From: CAWCKS01 sp963796195
GTDB lineage: Bacteria; Pseudomonadota; Alphaproteobacteria; Rhizobiales; Xanthobacteraceae
DNA length: 64,000 nt
Direction of reading: 5' to 3'
Assembly: GCA_963796195.1 (NCBI GenBank)
Contig: CAWCKS010000002.1
Coordinates: forward strand, 124,001 to 188,000
In this document: positions 1-9,807 of the stretch, piece by piece
Position numbering within the stretch: position 1 is the first letter of the stretch
How the letters are laid out: the number at the start of each line of letters is the position of its first letter
Position numbers and translations under genes: made by a program
Notes under the pieces: generated by a model
Database searches by the model: none
What the model saw: only the letters and a program-made list of their open reading frames with translations
Told to the model about the DNA's origin: nothing

Positions 1-53
1 TGCACGGCTAACATGACGTCTCGGTCGAGACCAGTCTTGTGCGCGCAAGGAGC

Positions 54-930
54 CTAGGCCTTCAGAAACTCCAGCAGGTGCGCGGTCACGGCTTCGCGCT
101 CGTCATGCGGCAGCCAGTGCCCGGCCTGCGGAAAATGCACCACACGCGCGTCGGCACAGAGCGCCGCGCACGCCTCTGCAAGCTTCGGGCCGACATAAAT
201 GTCCTTGTCGCCCCAGAGAATGAGGGTCGGCACCGGCAAGCTTTTCGGCGCGGGCATCACCAGATCATCGACGGCGACTGCCCGGTACCAGTTGATCATC
301 GCGGTCAAGGCGCCGGGCTGCTGCCACGCGGTCTTGTACTGAGCCAGGATCTCCGGCGTGAACGCGTCCTTCCGCGCAGCGCTGGTCAGGGCCTTGGCGA
401 GGCCGGAATAGCCGCCGAGCCTGATCAGGAGTTCGGGAAGCAGCGGAACGCGCAACGCCTGCACGTACCAGCTCTTGCGACGCTGCTCGGCATCCTCTCG
501 CATCGCACTGAGCCAGACCGCCGGATGCGGTGCGTCCATCGTCACCAGGCGCTCGAGCCGTGATGGATTTCGCGTCGCCATCCACCACGCCACCGCCGAG
601 CCCCAATCGTGACCGACGACGCGAAATGTCTTGCGCCCGATCGCATCAGCGAGCGCAAAAATATCGTCGGCAAGCAAATCGAGACGGTACGCCGCGACGC
701 CTTGCGGCTTGCTCGAGAGGTTGTAGCCGCGCTGATCAGGCGCAACGACGCGATAAGCCAGCCTCGGCCAGCGGGCCAAAATAATCGCGCCACTCGAACC
801 AGAATTCCGGAAAGCCATGCAGCAGCACGACCAGCGGCCCATCGGCCGGCCCTGCCTGCGCGACATGCAGCGACACGCCATTGACGACGACAGAACGAGG
901 CTCGATTTTTGTTGGGGTCATTGCATTCAT
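54..930 (-). CDS. alpha/beta hydrolase, epoxide-hydrolase-like (frameshifted)
   Basis: Alpha/beta-fold hydrolase of about 291 residues once one frameshift is repaired. The N-terminal part has the HGFPE oxyanion segment (residues 38-42). After the break come the GHDWG nucleophile elbow with Asp, an acidic WGDKD segment and the catalytic His in QAGHW. An Asp nucleophile is typical of epoxide hydrolases and haloacid-type dehalogenases; the substrate is unknown. The break is at about 754-756, where one extra A (+ strand) shifts EAGYRVVAPDQRG out of frame. The start at 930 gives MNAMTPTK; 921 is an alternative. It points away from a palindromic repeat at 955-1060. The intact active site suggests a sequence error rather than decay. 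Confidence 0.85.
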
Positions 931-954
931 TCCGGACGTGTCGATGCGTTGGTT

Positions 955-1060
955 CCTCATGGTGAGGAGCATTGCGTCTGCAATGCGTCTCGAACCATGA
1001 GGCCGCGGAATGCGGGCCTCATCCTTCGAGACACGGCTTCGCCGTTCCTCAGGACGAGGG
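955..1060. repeat. interspersed palindromic repeat (CTCATGGTGAGGAG family)
   Basis: Intergenic element made of short inverted segments: cctcatggtgaggag, then ctcgaaccatgaggcc, then ggcctcatccttcgagac. The same words recur at 5523-5694. From memory this family is common between genes in Bradyrhizobium and Rhodopseudomonas. It lies between the start of the hydrolase and the 3' end of the sulfatase-like gene, so it is outside coding sequence and may form RNA hairpins. Confidence 0.75.
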
Positions 1061-1076
1061 CGAAGTTGCGCCTGAG

Positions 1077-2707
1077 CTACGTCCCAATTCTGGCCTTGAT
1101 CGCGGCCAGCTCTGCCTCGTCCCAGATGCCGATCAGCACGCCGTTCTTCACCTGCAGCTGATTGTCGGCGTAGGCCGCGATCTTCTCGTTCGAGGTCGTG
1201 ATGTGGCCCTTCGGCAGCAGCGCCCAGTCGAACAGTTTTGCTTGCAGCCGCGCGATCACGCCGGCGCAGGACGGATCGGCGCCGCGGTCGATGAACTCCT
1301 GCGGGTCGGTTTCAAGATCATAGAGCATCGGCCGGAAGCCGGTGGCGTGGACATATTTCCAGCGGCCGTCGAACACCATGAACAGCCGGCACTGCTCAAT
1401 CGGCTGGTTCAGCTTCAGCCGCACATCCTGCATCGCGTAGTCGTATTCGGAAAACACCACGTCGCGCCAGTTTTTTGCCCGGCCGCTCGCGCAATAGCGG
1501 CAGCAGCGAGCGGCCCTCGAGAATATGATCCGGCGACTTGCCGCCGAAATACTCGATGAAGGTCGGCGCGAGGTCGATGGCCTCGACCAGCGCGTCCGAA
1601 ACGGTGCCGCGCGTCGCGTCGGCCTCGCCGCTGGGATCGATCACGATCAACGGGATTTTGGCCGACTGCTCGTGGAACAAATCCTTCTCACCCATCCAGT
1701 GGTCGCCGAGATAGTCGCCATGATCCGAACAGAAAACGATCATCGTGGTATCGAGCAAGTCCCGTGCTTCCAGGAAGCGCATCAGCACGCCCATCTGATC
1801 GTCGATCTGCTTGATCAGGCCCATATAGGTCGGGATCACCTTGGCGCGCGCTTCGTCGCGCGACATATTCTTTGAATACCGCATGTCCATGTAGGCGGCG
1901 AACACCGGATGCGCGCTCTCGCGCTCCTGTGTCCGAACGCACCACCGGCAGCATTTCGTTGGCGCTGTACATGCTGGCGTAAGGCTCGGGTGCGATGTAG
2001 GGCCAGTGCGGCTTGATGTAGGACAGGTGCAGGCACCAGGGCCGGCCGTCCTGCTCGGCCTCGGCGATGAAGTCCATCGCGCGCCGCGTCATGTAAGGCG
2101 TCTCGGAATGCTCGTCCGGCACGCGCGCCGCCTTGTCCGCATGAACCAGCAGCCAGCCGTTCTGCAAACTGCCGTCGGCGGCGGCGCCGGAATTGGCCCA
2201 GTGTTCCCACGGATTGTCGGCTTCAAAGCCGTGCTCGCGCAGGTAAGCGTCATAAGCCGACGGCCGCGCGTACCGCCCCGTCGGATGCAGCCCATCGTCG
2301 CGCTCGTAAGGCTCGAAGCCGCACTGGCTGACATGCACGCCGATGATCGAATCCGGCGGGATGCCCAGCATTTTGAGGCCTTCCAGATCGGGCGCCATGT
2401 GGGTCTTGCCGACCAGCACATTGCGCACGCCGATGTTCTTGAGGTGATCGCCGAGCGTCGGCTCGCCGACGCGCAGCGGCCAGCCGTTCCAGTGCGAGCC
2501 GTGGCTGCGCATGTAGCGGCCGGTGTAGAACGACATCCGCGACGGGCCGCAGATCGGCGACTGCACATAGGCGTTCGAGAAGCGCACGCCGCGCTTTGCC
2601 ATGGCGTCGATATTCGGCGTCTTCAGCGTGGGATGGCCGGTGCAGGACAGATAATCGTAGCGAAGCTGGTCGCACATGATCCAGAGGACGTTTTTTGCTT
2701 TGGCCAT
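1077..2707 (-). CDS. sulfatase / phosphonate monoester hydrolase family enzyme (two frameshifts)
   Basis: Alkaline-phosphatase-superfamily hydrolase of about 542 residues. MAKAKNVLWIMCDQLRYDY carries the first metal-binding Asp (13). CGPSR at 53-57 is the sulfatase signature whose Cys becomes formylglycine. The downstream SDHGDYLGDH holds further metal ligands, and the C-terminal RWKYVHATGFRPMLYDLETD is typical of phosphonate monoester hydrolases. Two one-base insertions break it: near 1930 (extra G) and in a run of six T at 1471-1476. The reading resumes each time. An ATG at 2743 would add 12 residues; I chose 2707. It is divergent from the SDR at 2791 and close to a TRAP transporter, suggesting hydrolysis of an imported sulfate or phosphonate ester. 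The substrate cannot be read from sequence. Confidence 0.88.
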
Positions 2708-2790
2708 GTGTTTCCCGGCTGGCGCGTTTGAGGCATTATTCATGATGGTGCGACAGCGCGCTGGATAAGACAAGAAGAGGGAAACTCAGC

Positions 2791-3581
2791 ATGGCGGGAC
2801 GGCTCAAGGGCAAGGTGGCGATCGTGACGGGCGCGGCGCCCCGCGGCGAAGGCGTCGGCAACGGCAGCGCCACCGCGATCCTGTTCGCGCGCGAGGGCGC
2901 CAGGGTGGTGCTGGTGAACCGCAGGCCGAGCGCGCCGACAAGCTCGCGAAGCAGATCAAGGACGAGGGTGGCGAGGCCTGCGTTTCGCCGGCGACGTCGC
3001 CAAGCCCGAATGTCACCGAGGCGATGGCCGAGTTCGCGGTCAAGACCTACGGCCGGCTCGACATCCTGCACAACAATGTCGGCATCGGCGGCGTGCCGGG
3101 CACGCCCGAGACGGTCGCGCTCGACGGCTGGAACAAGGTGCTGGAGACCAACCTCACCACTACCATGCTGTGCACCAAGGCCTGCCTGCCGCGGATGAAG
3201 CAAGGCGGCGGTGGCTCGATCATCATGGTGTCGTCGATCGCCGGCGCGCTCGGCCTGATGGGATCATCCGGCGCCGTCGCCTACGCGACGTCGAAGGCCG
3301 GGCTGCACGGCTTCACGCTGTCGGTCGCCGCCGACTATGCGACGCAGAACATCCGCGCCAACTGCATCATCATCGGTTCGGTCAACACGCCGATGGTCGG
3401 ACAGATGGGCGAGGAAGCGCGCCAGCGCCGCGTCAAGATGGTGCCGATGCAGACCGAAGGCACCGGCTGGGACGTCGCCTACGGCGCGGTTTATCTCGCC
3501 TCCGACGAGTCGCGCTGGGTGACCGGACTGATGCTGCCGATCGATGGCGGGCTCGTGGCGCTCAGGGCGTGGCCGCGGTGA
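2791..3581 (+). CDS. SDR family oxidoreductase (frameshifted)
   Basis: Short-chain dehydrogenase of about 263 residues. The Rossmann start KVAIVTGAAPRGEGVGNG, the NNVG motif, the catalytic Ser in VSSIAG and YATSK are all present. Near 2925 a base is missing, so the frame changes. Between 2990 and 3012 a missing T and an extra T form a compensating pair that garbles FAGDVAKPE. The rest reads cleanly to LMLPIDGGLVALRAWPR. Its TGA (3579-3581) directly touches the stop of dctM on the other strand, giving TGATCA with no spacer. Likely oxidises or reduces an intermediate of the TRAP/sulfatase cluster; substrate unknown. Confidence 0.85.
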
Positions 3582-4920
3582 TCAAGGGCAGATATATCCG
3601 GTGCCGGCGGGGCTTTTGAAGCAGCCGACCGCCTCCGGCATCACCTGCTTGGGCAGCCACAGCACGACCTTTGGAAAAAGATCGTGAAGATGATGGTGAA
3701 CGAGGAAGACCACGTAGATCGGCAAGGCCGCGCGCAAGGCTTGCGGGAAGCGGACGCCGACGAATTTCGACGCCATCAGCAGCACGAGCCCATAGGGCGG
3801 CGTGATCAGGCCGAAGGCGAGCGTTGCGATCAGCACCACGCCCATGTGCACGGGATTGATGTCGCCGGCCTGCGTCAGCGCGTTGACCAGCGGCATGAAG
3901 ATGATGATGGTCGGCACCGGCTCGATGAAATCGCCGATGACGGTGAACAGCAACACCAGCAGCAGCATGATTGCCTGCGGGTTGGTGCCGGCAAGGTCGG
4001 TGATCCATTCAGCGATGACCAGCGCGCCGCGCAGGTATGCGAACAGCCAGCCAAACGAATTGGCGGCGCCGATCGTGATCAGCGGCAGTGAGAAAATCAG
4101 GCCGGCAATGCAGAAATCCCGCGGCAGCATTTTTATATGACCGCGGTTGAGGATGGGAATCACGACGATGATGATCCATGCCACCGCAACGACGCCGGCT
4201 TCGGTCGGCGTGAAGAAGCCGGTCAGGATGCCGCCCAGCAGGATCACCGGGATCATCAGCGGCAGCGCGGCGTCGCCGAACGCGAACACCACATCGCGGA
4301 ACAGCGCGCGCGGTCGCGTCATGCCGCGCGGGCCGAAGAAATAGCAGTAGATCATCAGCCCGACGCCGATCATCAGGCCAGGCACGACGCCGGCCATGAA
4401 CAGTCCGGCGATCGAGACGTTGCCGATCGCGCCATAGACCACCGCGGTGATGCTCGGCGGCACCAGCGCCGCAATAGTCGAGGCCGCCGCGATGATTGCG
4501 GCGATGAACGCCGGATCGTAACCCTCGCGCTTCATCGGGCCGCCGAGCGCGCGGCTGATCACGGCGACGTCGGCGGTGGTCGAGCCCGACATCTCCGAGA
4601 AGAACATCGAGAACACAGTCACGACCTGGACTGAGGCCGCCTCTGATGTGACCGACCAGCGCCAGCGACAGATTGGCGACGCGCTGCACGACATTGGCCG
4701 AGCTCATCAACTCGCCGACCAGGAGGAAGAACGGAATCGCCAGCAGCGCTTCGGAATCCATGCCGTCGAACATCTTCTGGATCAGCGCGGTGTGCGAGAC
4801 ATCGGTGAAGATGGCGCCGATCATGACGCCGCCGAGCAGCGAGAATGCGACGGGCACGCCGAGATAACCGAAGGCCAGGAAGCAGAACGTCATCAGCAGG
4901 AGAACCAGCGTGGTGCTCAC
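3582..4920 (-). CDS. dctM: TRAP transporter large permease, DctM family (frameshifted)
   Basis: Inner-membrane large subunit of a tripartite ATP-independent periplasmic transporter, about 445 residues with many hydrophobic helices. The FFSEMSGSTTADVAV and FFTPTEAGVVAV stretches are typical of DctM. One extra C near 4646 breaks the frame after GHIRGGLS. A compensating pair near 3672-3690 turns an expected TIIFTIFFP into HHHLHDLFP. The start overlaps the dctQ stop by 4 bases (ATGA), so the two are translationally coupled. It moves organic anions with Na+ or H+ after delivery by the binding protein at 5714-6722. Confidence 0.92.
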
Positions 4921-5510
4921 CGCGACCCTCCTGCGGGAGTTATCGGAGGAATTGCTTCGATGGTGCGTACCAGCAAGGGGTCGTCGACGTCTTCGTCACG
5001 CTCGAAGCCGTTGCGGCAGCCGTTGACGAGCTGCTCGACCATGAACAGCGCGATCAGCACGCCGCTCAAGGGAATTGCCGCGTAGAGCGAGGCGATCGGC
5101 GTCATCGACGGCATGCGGAAACTTGTAAAGCCGCGCAAGAAATTGAGATAGCCGAAATAGATGAAGCACAGCGCGACGCTGAGCACGACAAGGCGCGTTG
5201 CGATCTCGACGACCTGACGGCTGCGGCCATGCAGCGCGTCGCCGATCGCGGTGAGATAGAGGTGGTCGTTGCGCCGCGACGCGACGGCGGTGCCGGTGAA
5301 GATCGCGTAGATGAAGAAGGTCGAAGTGACCTCCTGCAGCCACAGCCAGGGATGGCGGATCTCGCGGGTGATGATGTCAGAGATCACCGTGGTGCAGAAG
5401 CCGCACAACAGGATGCCGCACAGGATCATCAAGACGACCTCGACGCCATCGAGCGCGCGCCATTTCAGGTGACGTTGCCGCTGCGAGACGAGGTGGTCGC
5501 GGAGACTCAT
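4917..5510 (-). CDS. dctQ: TRAP transporter small permease, DctQ family
   Basis: 197-residue small membrane subunit of the same TRAP transporter, with four predicted hydrophobic segments. The central HPWLWLQEVTSTFFIYAIFTG is characteristic of DctQ. The C-terminal tail is charged and cytoplasmic-like. It is intact, unlike both neighbours. It overlaps dctM by 4 bases and follows dctP after a 200-base gap that holds a palindromic repeat, so dctP may be expressed at a higher level than the permeases. Family call is firm; the ligand is unknown. Confidence 0.92.
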   Translation of the reverse strand: MSLRDHLVSQRQRHLKWRALDGVEVVLMILCGILLCGFCTTVISDIITREIRHPWLWLQEVTSTFFIYAIFTGTAVASRRNDHLYLTAIGDALHGRSRQVVEIATRLVVLSVALCFIYFGYLNFLRGFTSFRMPSMTPIASLYAAIPLSGVLIALFMVEQLVNGCRNGFERDEDVDDPLLVRTIEAIPPITPAGGSR

Positions 5511-5522
5511 GGGACGCTGACC

Positions 5523-5694
5523 TCACTCCTCATCCTGAGGAGTGGCATAGGCGAGCGAAGCGACGCCGTCCTTCGGACGGCTTTGGCCGCGTCTCGAAGG
5601 ATGAGGCCCGGAACACTTCGACGCGCTCGGGCCACATGATTCGAGCCGCCTGCCCTCGCTTTTCAAGCGACGGCAGGCTCCTCACCATGAGGAT
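5523..5694. repeat. interspersed palindromic repeat inside the TRAP operon
   Basis: The gap between dctP and dctQ holds catcctgaggag, cgagcgaagcgacg, gtctcgaaggatgaggc and a distal ctcctcaccatgagga, the same words as at 955-1060. These segments are mutually complementary and could fold in the mRNA. The position between the binding-protein gene and the permease genes is typical of elements that stabilise the upstream message. Confidence 0.72.
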
Positions 5695-5713
5695 TACTAC
5701 ACCCACTCCCACC

Positions 5714-6722
5714 TCACGTGATCGCCCGGATGAGGTCCTTGATCTTGGTGGCGTGAGGGCCGAGCTCGGCCGACATCTTGTCGAGATAAGGATCGGCGAT
5801 CTTCTGGAAGCCTGACTTGTCGACGTCCTTGACGATCTTGACGCCGATCGAGGTCAGCTTGGTGGCCGACTCGTGCTCGAGCGCAATCGCCTTCGCCGGC
5901 TCGATTCTTGTTCACTTCATCGGCCGCTGCCTGCACCCACTTCTGCTGGTCGGCCGACAGGCTGTTCCAGGTCTTGTCGCTGACCCAGGTGAAGCTGTTG
6001 TTGGCCTCGTGCTCGGTCATCGACATTACCGGCGCCACTTCATAGTGCTTGTTGGCGAGGTAGACGTTGACGCCGTTCTCGGCGACGTCGATGACGCCGG
6101 TCTGCAGCGAGGTGTACACACTGCCAAACGGCATGTGCACGGTCTGCGCGCCATAGGCCGGGAACATGGTGTCCTCGGTCGGCGTCGCCTGCACGCGAAC
6201 CTTAAGGCCCTTGATGTCGCCGATGTTCTTGATCTCGCGCTTGGAGTACATGTTGCGCAAGCCGAGCGTCGACAGCGCGATGATGCGCGCGCCCTGCACA
6301 GTATCCGCAATCATCGCCTTGCAAGCGTCGGCGAGCTTCGGCTCACCCATCGCCTTGATGAGATGATCCTCCGAGCGGAACAGGAAGTGCAGCGACATCA
6401 CGCCCGCCTGCGGCGACAAGGTCGCCGCGTTGGCCGACGCAGAGATGCAGAACTCGATGTCGCCTGACTTGACGAGCTGCAGCACCTGCGGCTCCTGACC
6501 AAGCTGCGCGCCGGGATACTGGTCGATCAGCATCGTACCGTTCGAGAGCTGCTTCAGCTTGTCAGCGAAGATGTCGCCAAGAATGCCGTAGCCTGTGGTC
6601 TTCGGCTGGTCGTAGGCGAAGCGATAGTGCTTCACCTCCTGCGCACGCGCAACAAACGGTGCGGCGAGGCTGGCGGCGCCCGCCACGAGGCCGCCGACGG
6701 CGGCCCGTCTGGTGATGTCCAT
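5714..6722 (-). CDS. dctP: TRAP transporter substrate-binding protein, DctP family (frameshifted)
   Basis: Periplasmic binding protein of about 335 residues after repair. It opens with a twin-arginine-like signal, MDITRRAAVGGLVAGAASLA followed by ...ARAQ, so it may be exported folded by Tat. GLKVRVQATP contains the Arg that in DctP proteins pairs with a ligand carboxylate. An extra A near 5906 changes frame in the C-terminal fifth; the corrected frame reads NKIEPAKAIALEHESATKL and ends LIRAIT at 5714. The uncorrected frame runs on to 5697 as Arg-rich nonsense. First gene of the TRAP operon. The carboxylate Arg suggests an organic acid ligand. Confidence 0.92.
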
Positions 6723-7055
6723 AACTTCCTCCCCGAAATCGGTCCGCTTCTTTTGAGCTGGCGGATTGCTTGTTTGGCAAAAAAGGCAGTGACGAAGCGT
6801 AACACCGCGATTTCAAGGCGGGAAGCCGCGGTGCGCACAGCGACGCATTGGGAAGCCTCAAAATCGTTGAACTTTCGTCGGCAGGCAGCAACCGCCGGAA
6901 CCGCGACCAATTCAATACCGAGCTGCATCGTCCGCCGCTCAACTATTTGTGCGTTGCGGTTGTCGGACGGAATAACCGGCTTACTTTCGTGTTCAGCAAT
7001 TTGTACCGCATCCAAGCACCTTGAAAATTGAAAAACCCAAACAAGCGTGAAAACC
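6723..7055. other. intergenic region between dctP and a small secreted protein gene
   Basis: About 330 bases with divergent genes on both sides, so it should carry two promoters. I see no convincing gene. An inverted repeat caccgcg/cgcggtg (6803-6809 and 6827-6833) lies about 80 bases upstream of dctP and could be an operator, but this is only a weak pattern. The part near 6950-7030 is more AT-rich than the surroundings. Confidence 0.4.
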
Positions 7056-7301
7056 ATGCGCACGTTTCTGCTTTCTGCCGTTGCCGCAACCATAGTGCTG
7101 GCGTCAGCCGCGATTGGCATGTCAACCGATGCGAATGCTGCAACCCGTCATCGCGCCCAGGCGGTGCCCAACGTCCGTCAAAGTCCGAATGCTTCGTTAG
7201 ACACATTTGGCACGCCGAGCATCATTGTGGCCCCCGGCCGACGGGACGTGAACCTAAGTTCCGGCACACCACGCTGGAACGCTGCCGGTGGCGCTCCGTA
7301 A
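7056..7301 (+). CDS. small secreted protein of unknown function
   Basis: 81 residues from the ATG at 7056, or 84 from a GTG at 7047. A signal peptide is clear: MRTFLLSAVAATIVLASAA, ending near DANAA. The mature part is about 55 residues, rich in Asn, Pro, Ser and Arg, without cysteines or a recognisable domain. No neighbour is close enough to imply an operon. The coding call rests on the signal peptide alone; I do not recognise the family. Confidence 0.55.
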   Translation: MRTFLLSAVAATIVLASAAIGMSTDANAATRHRAQAVPNVRQSPNASLDTFGTPSIIVAPGRRDVNLSSGTPRWNAAGGAP

Positions 7302-7408
7302 CCGGCCTTGACCTGCAAGGGGCGCTAACAGGCTTCCGCTTCCCGGCTTTCTGCTATGCTCGCGCTTAACGAAAAGATCAGTTGCGCAGCAGCGAAGGGG
7401 CGGGAGCC

Positions 7409-8319
7409 ATGAGGCCGTTTGTCATTCACGATCGCCGGTTCGGATCCTTGGTGATCGGACACACATTGCTGGAAAAGCTCTGGACCGGTTGCCGCTGGGC
7501 GGAAGGTCCGGCGTATTTTCCGGCGGGGCGTTACCTGGTCTGGTCTGACATCCCGAACGACCGCATCATGCGGTTCGACGAGACCGACGGCTCGGTGTCG
7601 GTATTTCGCGAGCCGTGCTTCAACGCCAACGGCAACACCACCGACGCGCAAGGCCGCCTCGTCACCGCCGAACATCGCGGGCGGCGCATCACGCGCACCG
7701 AGCACAACAGCGCGATCATGGTTTTAGCCGACCGCTTCGAGGGCAAGCGCCTCAACTCGCCGAATGATGTCGTGGTGAAATCGGACGGCTCGGTCTGGTT
7801 CACCGATCCGACCTACGGGATCGACTCTGACTACGAGGGCGACAAGGCGGAGTCGGAGATCGGCGCGTCGAACGTCTATCGGATCGATCCGAAGAGTGGC
7901 GCGGTCACTGCGGTGGTACGCGACCGGGTGCGGCCGAACGGGCTGGCGTTCTCGCCGGATGAGAAGATTCTTTATGTCGCCGACACCGGCCGGTCGCACG
8001 TACCCGATTTGCCGGCTACACTGACCGCGTACACAGTGAATTCCGACGGCGCTGTCGGTCGGCGAGTTCAAAGCTGTTTGCGACTTGCCCGGAAGGCGTG
8101 TTCGACGGCTTCCGTTGCGACACCGAGGGCAACGTCTGGACTTCGGCGGGGCGCAACGTGTTTTGCTATGCGAGCGATGGCACGCACATCGGTACGATTC
8201 CGGTGCCGGAGCTGGTTGCCAACGTCTGCTTCGGCGGTCCGAAGCGTAACCGGCTTTACATCTGCGGCCAGACCTCGCTGTACTCGCTGTATACAAAGGC
8301 AAGAGGGACGGGGATTTAG
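7409..8319 (+). CDS. SMP-30/gluconolactonase/LRE family protein (frameshifted)
   Basis: Six-bladed beta-propeller lactonase family, about 303 residues. Features: WAEGPAYFPAG with the metal-binding Glu, SPNDVVVKSDGSVWFTDP with the Asn/Asp ligands, and RPNGLAFSPDEKILYVADTG. A frame change near 8060-8072 separates the last blade, which resumes as KLFATCPEGVFDGFRCDTEG and ends QTSLYSLYTKARGTGI. ATG 7409 is preceded by GGGGCGGGAG; an upstream in-frame TTG at 7382 is less likely. Family members hydrolyse sugar or other lactones; the substrate here is not deducible. Confidence 0.87.
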
Positions 8320-8331
8320 CGACGCAAAAAA

Positions 8332-9075
8332 TCACTTCCGCCGCGGGCGGCAGTTGTAAGCCTTGCGAAAACCTTCGGCCTGCGCGTCTTCTTCGCTGCA
8401 GAACCAGCGATCCGGTTTGATCAGCGTCTCGTAGCTGCGGCAGGCCTGCAGGTGATAGATGCCGAGGTTGCCGGTGACGTGGGCGCGCACCGCAAACTTA
8501 CCCTTGATGGTGCAGCCGGGCGGCGCGACGGCTTCGGCGGGAAACAGGATCGCCCGGGTCTCAGCCTCCTTGTCGCCGCGGCAGGAGCCGCCGAGCAAAG
8601 CGGCGGTCTTGTTGCCACGGCGAAAATCCGAACCGGCGACAAAGCAGCCCTTCCACAGGCCCAGGAGATCGTTCTTCGCCGCCGCTTGATCTTCCTTGAA
8701 GCTGCCTTTGACCGACGACGCGGCGGCGAGCGCGAGTCCTTTTTGCACCACCTGCTGATTGAGGCTGGCCGCGGCGCCCTCGACCGTGCAGACGCCGGTG
8801 TGCCATTTGGCAAAACTCTTGTCGGGCCCGAGGTCATCGCAGCGCACGGCATGATCGCCGATCAGCTTCATTAGCTGCTCGCGCGCGTCCGCGCCGCAGG
8901 CAAAGGGGTCGGCGAACTCGTTCAAGCAGAGCTGATCGAATGCCGGCGCGTCGACGCCGTCGAGTTGCCAGGTCGTGCCCGACAGCTGGATGGTGCCGCC
9001 ATCCCTGACAACAACGTCGGCACTCCATGCTGGAGCTGCCGAAAGAAGGAGAAAAGGAACAATCAGGAAACGCAT
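8332..9075 (-). CDS. secreted thermonuclease-like (TNase fold) protein
   Basis: 247 residues with a signal peptide (MRFLIVPFLLLSAAPAWSA). The domain after it follows the staphylococcal nuclease layout: DGGTIQLSGTTWQLDGVDAP, ADAREQLMKLIGDHAVRCDD, and LNQQVVQKGLALA. The Arg/Glu triad of active SNase is not plainly kept, so catalysis is uncertain. The C-terminal part has several Cys (CRGDKE, CTIKG, CRSYE, CSEED, CRPRRK) that may form disulfides in the periplasm. Convergent with the SMP-30 gene. A second TNase-like protein lies at 26136-26948. Confidence 0.75.
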   Translation of the reverse strand: MRFLIVPFLLLSAAPAWSADVVVRDGGTIQLSGTTWQLDGVDAPAFDQLCLNEFADPFACGADAREQLMKLIGDHAVRCDDLGPDKSFAKWHTGVCTVEGAAASLNQQVVQKGLALAAASSVKGSFKEDQAAAKNDLLGLWKGCFVAGSDFRRGNKTAALLGGSCRGDKEAETRAILFPAEAVAPPGCTIKGKFAVRAHVTGNLGIYHLQACRSYETLIKPDRWFCSEEDAQAEGFRKAYNCRPRRK

Positions 9076-9172
9076 GAAAGAGTCCTGCCCCGCATTCGAG
9101 TTGCAGAACTCTTGTAGAGCAAGAGGATTGGCAGATGAATGTGCGCTCGGAGTTCTCCGTCATTGACGATCA

Positions 9173-9664
9173 TCATGTCTTGCCCGCGAGCAAGCGCTTC
9201 GCCGTGTAAGTCATCACGCAGACACCCGTCTGGTTGAACACGTCGATGCGCGAGGTCACGACGGCGCGGCCGCTCTTCGACGTCGGCCTGATCTCGGTGA
9301 CCTCGATGACGGCCCAGATCGTGTCGCCAACGCAGACCGGTGCATGAATGATCTGGGTCAGCTCGAGCATCGCGAGCCCGGTGCCCTGGATCATGCTCTG
9401 CAGGATGAAACCTTCGATCAGCGCATAGGTCAGCGCGGCCGGCACCGCGCGGCCCTTCATCGCCGCGCCTTCGAAGGTAGCGTCGATGAAGATCGCCTCG
9501 AGCATGCCGGTGACCGAAATGAAGTTGACAAGATCGGTCTCGGTCACCGTGCGGCGGAAGGTGCGGAAGCGTTGGCCAACGGAAATGTCCTGCCAGACGA
9601 CGCCCTGGCCAAACCGGGGCAACTGATCGGCATCTGATGGAGTTATGGCGGTCGTGGTCGGCAT
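9173..9664 (-). CDS. MaoC-like hotdog dehydratase
   Basis: 163 residues from the ATG at 9664, which has GAGGA at 9672-9677 as ribosome site; an in-frame TTG at 9679 is weaker. The fold is MaoC/(R)-hydratase: FGQGVVWQDISVGQRFRTF at the front, then a long central helix MKGRAVPAALTYALIEGF and the strand TQIIHAPVCVGDTIWAVIEV. The usual Asp-His of the hydratase motif is replaced by other residues (LEAIFIDATFEGA), so it may be a binding or specialised member. No operon partner. Confidence 0.7.
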   Translation of the reverse strand: MPTTTAITPSDADQLPRFGQGVVWQDISVGQRFRTFRRTVTETDLVNFISVTGMLEAIFIDATFEGAAMKGRAVPAALTYALIEGFILQSMIQGTGLAMLELTQIIHAPVCVGDTIWAVIEVTEIRPTSKSGRAVVTSRIDVFNQTGVCVMTYTAKRLLAGKT

Positions 9665-9807
9665 TTGCTTGATCCTCAAATAATTTCAATTTGCACGGAA
9701 TGCGCCCGTGCTGGTTTTGCAGTGCCCCGGCGGGACAGCCGCCGCCTTGTAACCGTCATAGGGCGGAACTACTCTCGACTTTAGCAGGGGCTGCACAGGA
9801 GATCAAC

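Noticed and set aside
5523..5694. CRISPR-like array
   Set aside because: The repeated words are inverted and unevenly spaced with no unique spacers of fixed length, and no cas gene is present.
1077..6722. Gene decay (pseudogenes) in the first cluster
   Set aside because: Active-site residues are kept in every gene, breaks include compensating pairs, and essential genes elsewhere show the same damage.
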